Shown: positions 7,142 through 16,510, counted from the first letter of the stretch. The stretch is 64,000 bases of DNA from VBOC01 sp964512655 (GCA_964512655.1 CAZEJT010000004.1:124001-188000), one strand, 5' to 3'. Program-made: numbers and translations. The notes: a model not told the origin generated them from the sequence alone.

Positions 7142-7960
7142 CTACGCCCGGCGAATGAGCTTCGCCGCTCCCCAGCCGACCAGGATCAGGGAGGCAAGGA
7201 TCGCCCAGTTCCAGGAGTCGCCGTACGAGGTGACCGGGTAATGGTTGCTGATCATAATGAAGACGACGGGAACTGCGAGATAGGTATTGTGCTTCGAGCG
7301 CAATTTGGCCCGAAGGGCGAGCGTCATGTCGGGGGCCTTTCCCTCTTTCAGCGCCGCCACCATCGATTCCTGAGCGGGAATGATCCGGCGCATGACGTTC
7401 ATGACCATGATCACGCCCATCATCGCGCCCACATGCATGTATGCAGCTCGTCCCTCCATCAGTTGAGTCAGAAGAATGATCGTTCCCACCAGCAGAAGGT
7501 ATGAGATGACGACTCCCGCCTTCTCATTCTGCCCGATCTTGGAGCTCCAGATCAGATCATAGATCTGAGCGGGGATGACAATCGAGGCAATGCCGATGAT
7601 AATGTTGACTGTCGATTCTCCATTCTCGTTGGCCATCAGCCCGCCGTGGTAATAGACAAGCCCCAGCAGGAGGAGTCCGCTTAATCCGGTAGTGACGGCT
7701 TCCCACTTGAACCAGTGAAGTGTGTTGGGAATGAACACGGGGGTCTTTTGTTTTTCGACCAGATAGAAACCGCCGCTGTGCACCATCCAGACCCGATCAT
7801 CCGCGCCCTTGGACGCTACTGTATCGACCATCTTCGCGAACCGCCCGTCGAGCCAGGTGAAAAAAAATGTCTGACCGACCCACATGATCCCGGCGAATAC
7901 GTGGACCCAGCGCGCGGCAACATTGAGCCACTCAAGGAGATTGCCGGTGAAATCCTCCAT
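7142..7960 (-). CDS. puuD: Membrane urate oxidase PuuD, membrane domain only
   Basis: PuuD is a membrane urate hydroxylase that converts urate to 5-hydroxyisourate and passes electrons to cytochrome c. The protein has the family N-terminus (WVHVFAGIMWVGQTFFFTWLD, split here by its first helix), about eight hydrophobic helices and the RAAYMHVGAMMG segment. It is only 272 residues and ends ILVGWGAAKLIRRA with no CxxCH, whereas the well-known proteobacterial PuuD is about 400 residues with a C-terminal cytochrome c domain. Hydroxyisourate hydrolase follows five bases downstream. An external electron acceptor is therefore needed. Confidence 0.9.
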   Translation of the reverse strand: MEDFTGNLLEWLNVAARWVHVFAGIMWVGQTFFFTWLDGRFAKMVDTVASKGADDRVWMVHSGGFYLVEKQKTPVFIPNTLHWFKWEAVTTGLSGLLLLGLVYYHGGLMANENGESTVNIIIGIASIVIPAQIYDLIWSSKIGQNEKAGVVISYLLLVGTIILLTQLMEGRAAYMHVGAMMGVIMVMNVMRRIIPAQESMVAALKEGKAPDMTLALRAKLRSKHNTYLAVPVVFIMISNHYPVTSYGDSWNWAILASLILVGWGAAKLIRRA

Positions 7961-7965
7961 CTGAT

Positions 7966-8313
7966 TCAGCTCCCCCGGTATGTCGAGTATCCGTACGGGC
8001 TCAGCAAGAGCGGTACGTGGTAATGAGAGTTCGGCTTCTTTATCTCAAATTGGACGACAACCGCGGGATAGAACCCCTCGACCCCGATGGAGCGGAAGTA
8101 CGGCCCCGTCAGAAAGGTGAGCCGGTAGACGCCGGCCGGAACCACGGCATCCGAGCGGAGGAGATCGTTGATCCGACCGTCGGTATTCGTCTCGCCGCGT
8201 CCGAGTTCCTTCCACTCCTTCGAGCCGGTATTCACCTCGAGAACCACTTTCAGTGCGACGGCGGGCGTGCCCCGGGAGGTATCGAGAACATGGGTTGTAA
8301 TGGGACTGTTCAT
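7966..8313 (-). CDS. uraH: 5-hydroxyisourate hydrolase (transthyretin-related protein)
   Basis: This enzyme hydrolyses the unstable urate oxidation product 5-hydroxyisourate to OHCU. The 115-residue length is typical. It has the N-terminal ITTHVLDTSRGTPA signature, a central DGRINDLL, the His-rich NSHYHVPLLLSPYGYSTY segment and the diagnostic C-terminal YRGS tetrapeptide that closes the active site. No signal peptide, so it is cytoplasmic. It sits between the DUF6986 gene, whose stop it follows closely in the transcript, and puuD, as expected for channelled urate breakdown. Confidence 0.95.
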   Translation of the reverse strand: MNSPITTHVLDTSRGTPAVALKVVLEVNTGSKEWKELGRGETNTDGRINDLLRSDAVVPAGVYRLTFLTGPYFRSIGVEGFYPAVVVQFEIKKPNSHYHVPLLLSPYGYSTYRGS

Positions 8314-9683
8314 AACGCCGGTACCGGTTGGACTGTTCGTTTTCGATGCTCAAGGATTTTCACAAACGACCTGCCGCGGATCTCTTCAAGCGTGAGCCCA
8401 GTGGCCTGCGCCTCGGTTTCGGTGATGGCGCCGCAGTTGATCCCGCGGAGAAAATAGTTTAGAAGACCCTGGCCGGTCGCCGCATCGTCGAAGACATCTC
8501 CAATGAGAGTCGCCTGCGCGGCCTTCTCGACGAATGTCCTGAGCCTCAACGAAGCCGCGTCAAGGCCGTCCATGAAAAACCTGTACACCGCGGCGTACCG
8601 GATGGGAAACTGGGCCGGGTGCAGATCCCACCCCTGGTAGTACGCATGTTTCAAGGAATGAACGATATGCGAGTAGCCGAGGCGCCACGCCCTGTGCACC
8701 GAATCCCGGTTCTCACGCTTCTGCTTCGCAGAAAGCGGTTTCCCCTTTGCGGCTCGATGCGGCCCCACGGGCATGACGTTTGTGGCCCCGTCGGAGATCC
8801 AGATGCCCGTCCCGGCGAGCGAGACTTTCATCATTTGGCGGGCGAAATCGCACGCCGGATGATCCATGGTCTGGTAGGACGCGGTGATGTTGCACGACGC
8901 CGTATAGTCGTATACGCCGAAATGGGCCGCTATGCACCTTCCTTCCCCGGCTCCTACCAGCGCCGGGAGAGCGCACTCTCCTCTCGGGTTCAGAATCGAC
9001 TGAGGCGTCTCGACCATGATCTCAAGTTTGAGGCGCCCGGGCGCCATCGAGAGTTTCGATTCCAGAATCTGAAAAAGGTTCACGAGCGCAGTGACCTGCT
9101 CCGGAAGAACGACTTTTGGAAGCGTCACCACAAAGTTATCGGGCAGGCGTCCTCCGGTTTGTACGGCAAGCGTCGAGACGAAAATATCCAGAGTGCGGAT
9201 GCTCCGGGCTTTCAACTCCTCCGAGAACGGCTTGAGGCGGATGCCGATGAAGGGCGGCAGTGCCCCTTCTGCCATCCCTCGCGCAACCTCCCCCGCGGCG
9301 GAGGCGGCGTGGGCATCCTCTTCGGTATCGGGACGATTCCCGTAGCCATCCTCGAAATCAATCCTGAAATCTTCAACCGGTTCCCGCCTGAGCTTCTCGA
9401 CTATCCGTTTGTACAGTGTCTTTTGCCCGGCAGAGGTTGTCTTCAGTTGGAGAGCTTTCGAGAATTGCGCCGCCGTTGGCGCGTAATCTTCGAGGGACCT
9501 GAGAGCGATCGCTCCGAGTTTCTGAGCCGTGTCGGATTTGAAGAGATGGGCCCCTCCATAGACGGTCTGGATCGGCTGTCGCGCATCGGACTCCCCAGGA
9601 AACATCGCATTGAACTCGGCGTTCGCCGATGCAAGGGCCGAGAGAACCGGATGCAGGGATTCAGCCGTCAGCGAAGTATTCAT
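8310..9683 (-). CDS. DUF6986 / HpcH-HpaI aldolase-superfamily protein of unknown reaction
   Basis: The 457-residue protein has the TIM-barrel signatures of the citrate lyase beta / malyl-CoA lyase / HpcH superfamily: DFEDGYG at about 109-115, IRLKPFS near 148, the probable metal ligands Glu225 (MVETPQS) and Asp269 (FGVYDYTAS), and a long C-terminal extension. From memory it matches the DUF6986 proteins, sometimes labelled phosphoenolpyruvate kinase, found beside ureide or glyoxylate genes in actinobacteria. Its position between uraD and uraH is an inference for a role in purine carbon disposal, for example a glyoxylate-using aldol step. Its stop overlaps the uraH start by ATGA. Confidence 0.7.
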   Translation of the reverse strand: MNTSLTAESLHPVLSALASANAEFNAMFPGESDARQPIQTVYGGAHLFKSDTAQKLGAIALRSLEDYAPTAAQFSKALQLKTTSAGQKTLYKRIVEKLRREPVEDFRIDFEDGYGNRPDTEEDAHAASAAGEVARGMAEGALPPFIGIRLKPFSEELKARSIRTLDIFVSTLAVQTGGRLPDNFVVTLPKVVLPEQVTALVNLFQILESKLSMAPGRLKLEIMVETPQSILNPRGECALPALVGAGEGRCIAAHFGVYDYTASCNITASYQTMDHPACDFARQMMKVSLAGTGIWISDGATNVMPVGPHRAAKGKPLSAKQKRENRDSVHRAWRLGYSHIVHSLKHAYYQGWDLHPAQFPIRYAAVYRFFMDGLDAASLRLRTFVEKAAQATLIGDVFDDAATGQGLLNYFLRGINCGAITETEAQATGLTLEEIRGRSFVKILEHRKRTVQPVPAL

Positions 9684-9698
9684 TCGGCGGTGGTGATG

Positions 9699-10202
9699 TT
9701 ATGCCAGAAGTTTCTCAAGCCTGAGCCTGGTAATTTTCGCCTGTTCCCCGGCCGCCACCTTTAGCTCGGTCCCGGGGTTGTTTTCGAGGCGGCCGCGCAG
9801 CATCGCGAGGATTTCCCCCGCGCCCCTTCCTGTTGCGCAAACGATGAAAATATAACCAAATTTCCGTTCATACAAACGGTTCGCTTCGGCGAGATTCTCG
9901 CGGAGTTGATCCGGCGCGTTCTGAACGCCTGACTGCTCCCCCGATGCCCAGTCTGCGGTGCCGGCGAATTTCTCTTTCAATCCCTTCAGTTCGCCGATTT
10001 TGGGATGATGCGAGAATGCTTCCTTCCAGTCATCCGGCGAAAGTGCGTTCCAGACCGAATCGGAGAGTTGGAGCAGTATGGCAACGGAAGGAAACGGCCG
10101 CTTGAGCGCGATCTGCTCAACCCATCGCTTACAGCCGCAGCAGCGCAGGAGTTCGATCCGAATCGAATCGATCGGTAAGTTGTTGAGCTGGTCGAGGGTC
10201 AT
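9699..10202 (-). CDS. uraD: OHCU decarboxylase
   Basis: UraD decarboxylates 2-oxo-4-hydroxy-4-carboxy-5-ureidoimidazoline to S-allantoin. The 167-residue protein carries the diagnostic HHPKIGE motif (His65-His66, catalytic His in HPKIG), followed by GEQSGV and the FGYIFIVCATGRGAGEIL segment near 115-132. Length and motif order match single-domain bacterial UraD. It is cytoplasmic. It follows allantoicase by nine bases and precedes the DUF6986 gene by fifteen, within the same transcript direction as uraH and puuD. Confidence 0.95.
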   Translation of the reverse strand: MTLDQLNNLPIDSIRIELLRCCGCKRWVEQIALKRPFPSVAILLQLSDSVWNALSPDDWKEAFSHHPKIGELKGLKEKFAGTADWASGEQSGVQNAPDQLRENLAEANRLYERKFGYIFIVCATGRGAGEILAMLRGRLENNPGTELKVAAGEQAKITRLRLEKLLA

Positions 10203-10211
10203 GCGGGAGGA

Positions 10212-11231
10212 TCAGTCTCGCTTGATCTTCCCCCACACCCTCAGACGCCCCACCCCGCCGTCGGGGTAAATGTTGAGGCGCACGTGAGTGACCGGGCGTC
10301 CCGATATCAGCTCGCTTTCAAAGAGATGGCGGGTATTTGCCTTGAGCTTCGTTTTGGGAAGGAGTACGTTCCAACCGCGGCGCGGGACTGCGGGCTTGCC
10401 TTTCGGGGAACGGGCGCGCGAGAAGCACCCTTCAATCGAGCACATGTCCGGGTAGTTTCCTTTGAAGTGCGTCGTATCGACCTCTACCTTCAGCACCTCC
10501 CCGGGAGCTCCAAGTCTGATGACGATCCAATCATACCCCGGCCCGCGCCTTCGCTTCGTTTCCCAGCCGTCGCCCATGTTGATGGGCGCACCCGGCATGA
10601 TCAGATTATTCATGGAGCTGAAGAACATGTCGCTGCAGGAGATTGCCGCGCCCCCGTTCTCAATCGCGGCGAGATCCACCAGCGCATTGCCCGAATTGTC
10701 TTTCCACTGCGGGACCACCGCGCCGTAGATCCTCAACCGCGCAACGCCGCCGTCCGGATAAATATTCAGCCGGGTATGAGTCCAGCTCCGTGCATCACGG
10801 ATATCGAACAGATTCTGCGATCCGGGCCGAAGGCGGGACTTCGGAAGGATTGTCACCCACGGGATCTCCGCGGCTGAGGAGGAATCGAGATCCCCGGGGA
10901 TTGCAAAGGGCACGGCATCGAGGGAGGCGTGCGGCGGATGATTTCCGAGAAAGTAATTTGTGTCGATGTCGATTGTGCGGATTGCGCCCGGTAAACCGAG
11001 CCGTATGATGCACCAATCGTGGCCGGGAGTTCTTCTGCGGCGCGTTTCCCAACCGTCCATCCATTTCCCGCGGTCGGTGTACTTGTCGGGAATGAAGATC
11101 CCCCTTCCGGGCTTGATCAGATTCTCCTTTTCAGCGAAGAATTCATCGTTCGCCAGGAGGACCTTTCCCCCGAGCCGTTCTGCTGCAAGGTCAACAAGCC
11201 CCGGCGGCGCACCCGCTTCCCGGTCAATCAC
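10212..11231 (-). CDS. alc: Allantoicase
   Basis: Allantoicase hydrolyses allantoate to ureidoglycolate and urea. The 339-residue protein shows the two internally repeated jelly-roll halves: KWMDGWETRRRRTPGHDWCIIRLG near 56-79 and GDGWETKRRRGPGYDWIVIRLG near 212 (both split by intervening residues in the family), each with a following ID(T)NYFLGNHP / VDTTHFKGNYPD motif. Each half ends with RLNIYPDGGVARLR(I/V)-type sequence. No urease or ureidoglycolate lyase is visible in the window, so nitrogen release from the products must be encoded elsewhere. It overlaps the allantoinase stop by 4 nt. Confidence 0.95.
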   Translation of the reverse strand: MIDREAGAPPGLVDLAAERLGGKVLLANDEFFAEKENLIKPGRGIFIPDKYTDRGKWMDGWETRRRRTPGHDWCIIRLGLPGAIRTIDIDTNYFLGNHPPHASLDAVPFAIPGDLDSSSAAEIPWVTILPKSRLRPGSQNLFDIRDARSWTHTRLNIYPDGGVARLRIYGAVVPQWKDNSGNALVDLAAIENGGAAISCSDMFFSSMNNLIMPGAPINMGDGWETKRRRGPGYDWIVIRLGAPGEVLKVEVDTTHFKGNYPDMCSIEGCFSRARSPKGKPAVPRRGWNVLLPKTKLKANTRHLFESELISGRPVTHVRLNIYPDGGVGRLRVWGKIKRD

Positions 11232-12625
11232 GGATTTCGCAGAACCACCCTTCCTGCCGGTCCTCCATAGAAAAAACCCTGCTCATAAATCTTCCGGCCC
11301 CGCAGAAACGTCCGCTCGACAACCCCGCGCAGCGTCCTTCCCTCATAGGGCGTCACCCTGTGCTTGTGAAAGAGCATCGAAGGGCCGACGGTGAATTCCT
11401 TTTCAGGGTTCCAGATCACCAGATCGGCCTGATATCCCGGAGCAATCTTCCCTTTCATTGCGCCGAGACCGGCGAACTCGGCGGGTTTGGTGCACATCCA
11501 CCCGGCTACCTCATTGAGAGTATGCCTGCGCTGCATCGCCTCGGTCCAGATGATCGGCAATCCCAGCTGGAGGGAGGCAATACCGCCCCATGCCCGTTGA
11601 AAATCGCCTTCCGTGAGATATTTCAGCGCCGGGAGCGACGGTGAATGGTCCGAAACGATGAAATCGAGCACACCTCTTTTCAGACCGTTCCAGAGGCGTT
11701 CGCGATTCTCGGCTTCCCGAATGGGAGGAGCGCATTTGAAACGCGTGTCTCCGTCGGGTATTCCCTCCGAGGCGAAAAAGAGATAGTGCGGACATGTCTC
11801 CGTGGTGAGAGGCAGACCCGAAGTCCGCGCCTTTTCCAGAATCGGAACCGCATCCGCTGAAGATACATGAACGATGTGTACTTTGCAACTGTATTCCCTG
11901 CAGAGACGAATCATCAATTCAATCGCATCGTGTTCCCAGCGGCGAGGGCGGGAACTCAGATACTCCCGGTACGATCGCGGATCGAGCTGCGTCGATTTTT
12001 TTCCGTTGCCTCCCGGATCCTCGCTGCTGCTCTGAGCGGCCGTTGCGGACCCCTGAAGTTCGCAATGCACGAGGAGCGGTATGCTCCCCCGGGAGATGGC
12101 GGGCATCGCGGCTCTCAGATCGGACTCGGTTGCGTTGGGAAAATCATCGATCCCGGAATGGATCAGGAATGCCTTCACTCCCAGCACACCCGCTGCGATG
12201 AGGCTCTCGATCTCTCCTGAGTTCCCTGGAATGAGGCCCGCATAGAAGCCGCAATCGACGTAGAGTTTGCCGTCGGCCGACGCGAGCTTCATCCTGAACG
12301 CTCCCGGAGTCGTCGTAACCGGCGTGCTGTTCAAGGGCATGTCGACGAGCGTCGTGATGCCCCCTGCCGCCGCCGCCTTCGTGGCAGTCTCAAAACCCTC
12401 CCAGTCAGTCCTCCCCGGCTCGTTGATGTGGACGTGGGTGTCCACCAGCCCCGGCATCACAACTGAATTGCCCGCGTCTTCTACTACGGCTCCCGGTGGG
12501 ACGCTCCCGCGGGGGACAATCTCTTCGATGATCCCGCCCTCGGTGAGTATGCAACCTTCGATAATCCCTTCCGGTGTGACGATCCGGCGGCTCTGTATCG
12601 CGGTTACGGGTGAGAGTTCAAGCAT
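11228..12625 (-). CDS. allB: Allantoinase
   Basis: Allantoinase opens the hydantoin ring of allantoin to give allantoate. The 465-residue dihydroorotase-like enzyme has the binuclear metal site: DTHVHINEPGR near 61-71, the carbamylated-lysine segment GVKAFLIHSG near 148, HCE near 187, HIVHVSS near 248 and SDHSP near 323. The motif MPLNSTPVTTT is typical of allantoinases and separates them from dihydroorotases. It is transcribed before allantoicase with a 4-nt overlap. A 91-nt gap with a tandem/palindromic element separates it from xdhB upstream. Confidence 0.95.
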   Translation of the reverse strand: MLELSPVTAIQSRRIVTPEGIIEGCILTEGGIIEEIVPRGSVPPGAVVEDAGNSVVMPGLVDTHVHINEPGRTDWEGFETATKAAAAGGITTLVDMPLNSTPVTTTPGAFRMKLASADGKLYVDCGFYAGLIPGNSGEIESLIAAGVLGVKAFLIHSGIDDFPNATESDLRAAMPAISRGSIPLLVHCELQGSATAAQSSSEDPGGNGKKSTQLDPRSYREYLSSRPRRWEHDAIELMIRLCREYSCKVHIVHVSSADAVPILEKARTSGLPLTTETCPHYLFFASEGIPDGDTRFKCAPPIREAENRERLWNGLKRGVLDFIVSDHSPSLPALKYLTEGDFQRAWGGIASLQLGLPIIWTEAMQRRHTLNEVAGWMCTKPAEFAGLGAMKGKIAPGYQADLVIWNPEKEFTVGPSMLFHKHRVTPYEGRTLRGVVERTFLRGRKIYEQGFFYGGPAGRVVLRNP

Positions 12626-12651
12626 GAGTGATTGGAAGTATGCCCGGTAGC

Positions 12652-12695
12652 CCTCGGCTGTAGGCGCCGATTGTAGGCGACGGCTTTAGCCGGCG
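12652..12695. repeat. 44-bp tandem/palindromic intergenic element, copy 2
   Basis: Three diverged 13-bp units (12652-12664, 12665-12677, 12678-12690) plus CGGCG, the same architecture and total length as 2962-3005. It lies between xdhB and allB and is followed on the plus strand by CTATTTTTT. Confidence 0.65.
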
Positions 12696-12716
12696 CTATT
12701 TTTTGAGGTACGTCCT

Positions 12717-15056
12717 TCAGACCGCCGGCTGCGAAACGAGGTCTCGTTCGAGCCTTATTTTCAGGTCCTCGATGGAGAGCAGAATGGTTTCATTCGTGGC
12801 CGGAAGTGAAAACTCCGGCTCGATCTCATGGTTGGCCACCGCGGAAATCGCATCTTTTATGGCGAGCCAGGCGGAGAGCGCAAGCATGAGCGGCGGCTCA
12901 GCGACTGCCTTGCTGAGCCGGATGGTGTTGGGATTTGGGACGCCCTCCAGGAGCGCGACTCTGAAGTCTTTCGGAATGTCCTGCACCGAAGGAATCTTGT
13001 AGGTATCGGGGGAATGCGTGAGAAGATTCCCGCGGTCGTCCCATTTGACCTCCTCGGTCGTGCACCATCCGACCCCCTGAACGTATCCACCCTCAACTTG
13101 CCCGATATCAATTCCAGGATTCAGCGAATCGCCGACATCATGAAGGATGTCCGTGCGCAGCATAGTGTGGCGCCCGGTCAACACGTCGAGCAGCACTTCC
13201 GTGACCGCCATCCCGAAGGCATAATAGTGGAATGGTCTCCCGTGCCCTTTCCTCTTATCCCATCCGATGCCCGGCGTGCGGTAAAAACCCGTAGCGCTCA
13301 GGCTTATCTGTCTCAGATGGAGCATCGGCATGACCTCGGCAAAGCCAATCGTCCGGTCGGGACGTCCCGAATCAGTGATACGGTCATTCTGAAAGACGAT
13401 CGCTTCCGCACGCGAGGGGTCTTCAGGATGTTTCTCGGTGAAGATCGCCGCGACCGCCTCAGCAATTCTTGATTTCAGGGTATCAACCGCAGCCTTCACC
13501 GCCATGCCGTTGAGATCTGCCCCCGCTGAGGCGGCGGTGGCGGTCGTGTTGGGGATCTTCGACGTATTCGTCGCATTCACTTTCACGCGATCGGGGCTCA
13601 CTCCGAATTCCGCCGCGGCGATCTGATGGATCTTCGTGTGCAGGCCCTGCCCCATTTCAGTGCCGCCATGATTTACAAGGATAGTCCCATCGGTATAGAC
13701 CAGAACCAGCGCCCCCGCCTGGTTCAGGAAGGAAGTTGTGAAAGAGATGCCGAACTTTACCGGCGTGATAGCCAGCCCCCTTTTGAAAAACTCGTTCGAG
13801 GAATTAAACTCATTCACCGCCTCCCTTCGCCTCCCGTACTCGGAAGACTTCATCAATTGATCGTAGATCGCGGGAAGCCGGTTGTTCTCTACCGTCTCTC
13901 CGTAATGAGTGACGTTGTCCTCCGCCAATCCATAGAAATTCATCCGGCGAACATCCGCCGCATCCTTGTTGAGCTCGCGGGCTATGCGATCGATGACAGT
14001 TTCAATCGCCGCCATACCCTGGGGACCCCCGAACCCGCGGAATGCGGTGTTCGACGGGAGATTCGTTTTCCATACGCGCCCCGTCACCGAGAAGTTTGGA
14101 ATGTAGTACGAGTTGTCGCAGTGAAGCATCGCGCGTTCCATGATCGCGAAGGAGAGATCGGCGGTGCATCCCCCGTCGCTATTGAGCTCGAATCTCACTG
14201 CGATGATCCGGCCTTCGTCGTCATAGCCGGCCTCGTACCTGGAGAGAAACCGGTGCCGCTTTCCGGTGATTTTCATGTCATCATCCCGGAAGAGCCGGAT
14301 CTTGACCGGCCTTCCGGTCGCGTGCGCCAGCAGCGCTGTCCAGCACGCCGTGTGGTTGCCCTGGGTTTCCTTGCCGCCGAACGCGCCCCCCATCCTCCTG
14401 ACCTCGACAACAACGTCATTTTTTCGGACACCCAGAAGTTCTGCAATCAGGTTTTGCGTTTCCGAAGGATGCTGTGTCCCGCTGTAGACGGTCATCTCCG
14501 GGCCTTCACCCGGAACGCACAGGCAAATCTGCGATTCGAGATACCAGTGCTCCTGTGCCCCTGTTCTCAGTTCGCCCCGGACAACATGCGGAGAGGACGC
14601 AAGCGCCCGGTCGACGTCTCCTCGCTCGATCCTGGCGGCCGGTCCCATCAGACTTCCCTTGTCGATGGCCTTCTCTATAGTAAGAATCGGATCGAGCGGT
14701 TCGTATTCAACCCGTATCAGCTTTTCCGCTTCAATGCATTGCTCACTGGTCTCCGCGGCGACCAGGAATATTGCCTGTCCCACGCATATCACTTCGCTCT
14801 CGGCGAGGCAGACTTCATCCTTAATGACCGGGCCCATCTGGTTATGGCCGGGGATGTCCTTGTATGACAGGACGGCCCGGACGCCCGGGAGGGTCGACGC
14901 GGCCTTGAGGTCAAACGACGTGATTCTCGCATGCGCGTGGGGACTGTAGACCACGCGGCCGGTCAAAAGGCGCTCGCCGACGAGGATGTCGTCGATGTAC
15001 ACGGCTTCGCCGGAGACGTGTTTTTCAGCGCTTTCGTGCGGAAACTTAGTTGCCAT
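12717..15056 (-). CDS. xdhB: Xanthine dehydrogenase, molybdopterin-binding subunit
   Basis: This subunit holds the Mo active site that oxidises hypoxanthine and xanthine to urate. At 779 residues it is the usual length for a bacterial XdhB. Clear motifs are AVYIDDILVGE near 17, RRMGGAFGGKETQGN near 216 (Mo cofactor binding), the RxxDM-type RDDDM near 250, AFRGFGGPQGM near 338, and GVGWCTTEEVKWDD near 672-685 with the catalytic glutamate. The start overlaps the stop of the FeS/FAD subunit gene by 11 nt, so the heteromer is co-translated. The MoeA, MoaD, MoaE and XdhC genes downstream supply its cofactor. Confidence 0.95.
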   Translation of the reverse strand: MATKFPHESAEKHVSGEAVYIDDILVGERLLTGRVVYSPHAHARITSFDLKAASTLPGVRAVLSYKDIPGHNQMGPVIKDEVCLAESEVICVGQAIFLVAAETSEQCIEAEKLIRVEYEPLDPILTIEKAIDKGSLMGPAARIERGDVDRALASSPHVVRGELRTGAQEHWYLESQICLCVPGEGPEMTVYSGTQHPSETQNLIAELLGVRKNDVVVEVRRMGGAFGGKETQGNHTACWTALLAHATGRPVKIRLFRDDDMKITGKRHRFLSRYEAGYDDEGRIIAVRFELNSDGGCTADLSFAIMERAMLHCDNSYYIPNFSVTGRVWKTNLPSNTAFRGFGGPQGMAAIETVIDRIARELNKDAADVRRMNFYGLAEDNVTHYGETVENNRLPAIYDQLMKSSEYGRRREAVNEFNSSNEFFKRGLAITPVKFGISFTTSFLNQAGALVLVYTDGTILVNHGGTEMGQGLHTKIHQIAAAEFGVSPDRVKVNATNTSKIPNTTATAASAGADLNGMAVKAAVDTLKSRIAEAVAAIFTEKHPEDPSRAEAIVFQNDRITDSGRPDRTIGFAEVMPMLHLRQISLSATGFYRTPGIGWDKRKGHGRPFHYYAFGMAVTEVLLDVLTGRHTMLRTDILHDVGDSLNPGIDIGQVEGGYVQGVGWCTTEEVKWDDRGNLLTHSPDTYKIPSVQDIPKDFRVALLEGVPNPNTIRLSKAVAEPPLMLALSAWLAIKDAISAVANHEIEPEFSLPATNETILLSIEDLKIRLERDLVSQPAV

Positions 15057-16503
15057 TATTGGCCGTCTCTGACCAGAACTTCATGAGGAGGTTCCGCGCT
15101 GCGACCCGGCGGAACTCGGCGCCCGAGCGGGCGTCGGATATCGGAGTAAATGTCTGATCGATCAGCGGGAGCGCCCGGCCGATCGATTCTTGCTCCCACT
15201 TTTTTCCAACGAGAAACTCTTCAACCTTCCCGGCCCGCTTCACGCGCTCCGCCATTCCTCCGTACGCGGCGAGAAACGACCGCACGCCGCGCCGGGGATC
15301 GAGTTCGAGGCGGAACGCTCCGCTCACAGTCGAGATGTCGAGATCTTTTCGCTTCGAGACCTTATACGATTTCACAATCGTCCCTTCGGAGACCGCCGGC
15401 AGAATAATCGCCGTGATCAGCTCATCGGGCTTCAGAACGGTCTTGCGGTAGCCTGTGATGAACTTCTCGACCGGCATCTCTCTCGGGCCGTTCAGGCTTT
15501 CGATCATGACAAGCGCTCCGTACGCGATCAGCACGGGCAGTGTATCTCCGATCGGCGAGGCGTTACCGAGGTTTCCGCCAAGCGTTGCAAAATTTCTGAT
15601 CTGCTGGGATCCGAAGACCATGAGCATGCTCTCAAGGGCCGGGTACCGCGGGGCGACTGCGGAAAGAATCTCGCTGAGCGATACCGCCGCTCCTATCGAC
15701 ACACCGTTCTTCAGTGAATTATCCGGTTTCGAAATCGTCCGCAACTCCGGCACATCGGAGATATCGATGATTTCGGGGAGAAGCTCATGGCCCTTCGTAA
15801 CACGCAGGGCGATATCGGTCGCTCCGCAGACAACGAGCGCTTTCGGATGCTGGTGTTTCAGCGAAAGGGCTTCGGCAAGCGTGGCGGGCCGGAAGTAGGT
15901 CTCGCGGTCCGTTTGAATATGAACCGCCTCCGGCGAGATCGATCGCAACAGTTTCGCTACACGAGTCTCATCGGCCGTGAACTGGTCAATCCCCTGGTGA
16001 ACACACGCCTCGGAGGCCGCCTGCACGATCGGCCTGTAGCCGGTGCAGCGGCAGAGGTTGCCCGTGAGGGCGTCATCGATCGACTCCCGCGCCGGGTGAT
16101 CCGAGTTCTTATAGAGAGAGAAAAGAGACATGATGAATCCCGGCGTGCAGAAGCCGCACTGGCTTCCGTCCGTGTTCACCATCGCTTCCTGCACCGGGTG
16201 GAGGGCGCCCGACCGGTCGCGGAGATTCTCAACGCTGATGAGCTGCTTGCCGTGAAGCATCGGCAGGAAGACGAGGCATGAATCGATCGACTTGTAGGTA
16301 ATCCGGCCGCCGGCTCCGAGTTCTCCGAGAACGAGGGTGCATGCCCCGCAATCACCTTCCGCACAACCTTCTTTCACTCCCTTATGATCGGGAAGGCTCC
16401 GGAGATAGTTGAGCACAGTCATTGTCGGACTCAATCCGGTCACAGCTCCGAAATCGATCGTCCTCAGTTCTCCGTCAAACACACATGTTACGCTTTTTTG
16501 CAT
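15046..16503 (-). CDS. xdhA: Xanthine dehydrogenase, fused FeS/FAD subunit
   Basis: The 485-residue protein carries electrons from the Mo centre through two [2Fe-2S] clusters to FAD and NAD+. The plant-type cluster uses Cys47, Cys52, Cys55 (GCAEGDCGACTL) and Cys76. The second uses Cys116/Cys119 (CGFCTPG) and Cys151/Cys153 (CRCTGYRP). The C-terminal FAD domain has VCGATDIALRVTK near 225 and ATLGGNLGNASPIGD near 305. The fused FeS plus FAD layout is the Rhodobacter XdhA type. It follows the amidohydrolase deaminase gene by seven bases. Confidence 0.95.
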   Translation of the reverse strand: MQKSVTCVFDGELRTIDFGAVTGLSPTMTVLNYLRSLPDHKGVKEGCAEGDCGACTLVLGELGAGGRITYKSIDSCLVFLPMLHGKQLISVENLRDRSGALHPVQEAMVNTDGSQCGFCTPGFIMSLFSLYKNSDHPARESIDDALTGNLCRCTGYRPIVQAASEACVHQGIDQFTADETRVAKLLRSISPEAVHIQTDRETYFRPATLAEALSLKHQHPKALVVCGATDIALRVTKGHELLPEIIDISDVPELRTISKPDNSLKNGVSIGAAVSLSEILSAVAPRYPALESMLMVFGSQQIRNFATLGGNLGNASPIGDTLPVLIAYGALVMIESLNGPREMPVEKFITGYRKTVLKPDELITAIILPAVSEGTIVKSYKVSKRKDLDISTVSGAFRLELDPRRGVRSFLAAYGGMAERVKRAGKVEEFLVGKKWEQESIGRALPLIDQTFTPISDARSGAEFRRVAARNLLMKFWSETANNGN

Positions 16504-16510
16504 TCCTGCC

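Noticed and set aside
13626..14867. 413-codon plus-strand open frame
   Set aside because: It is antisense to xdhB, whose catalytic motifs are intact, and its translation has no recognisable domain.
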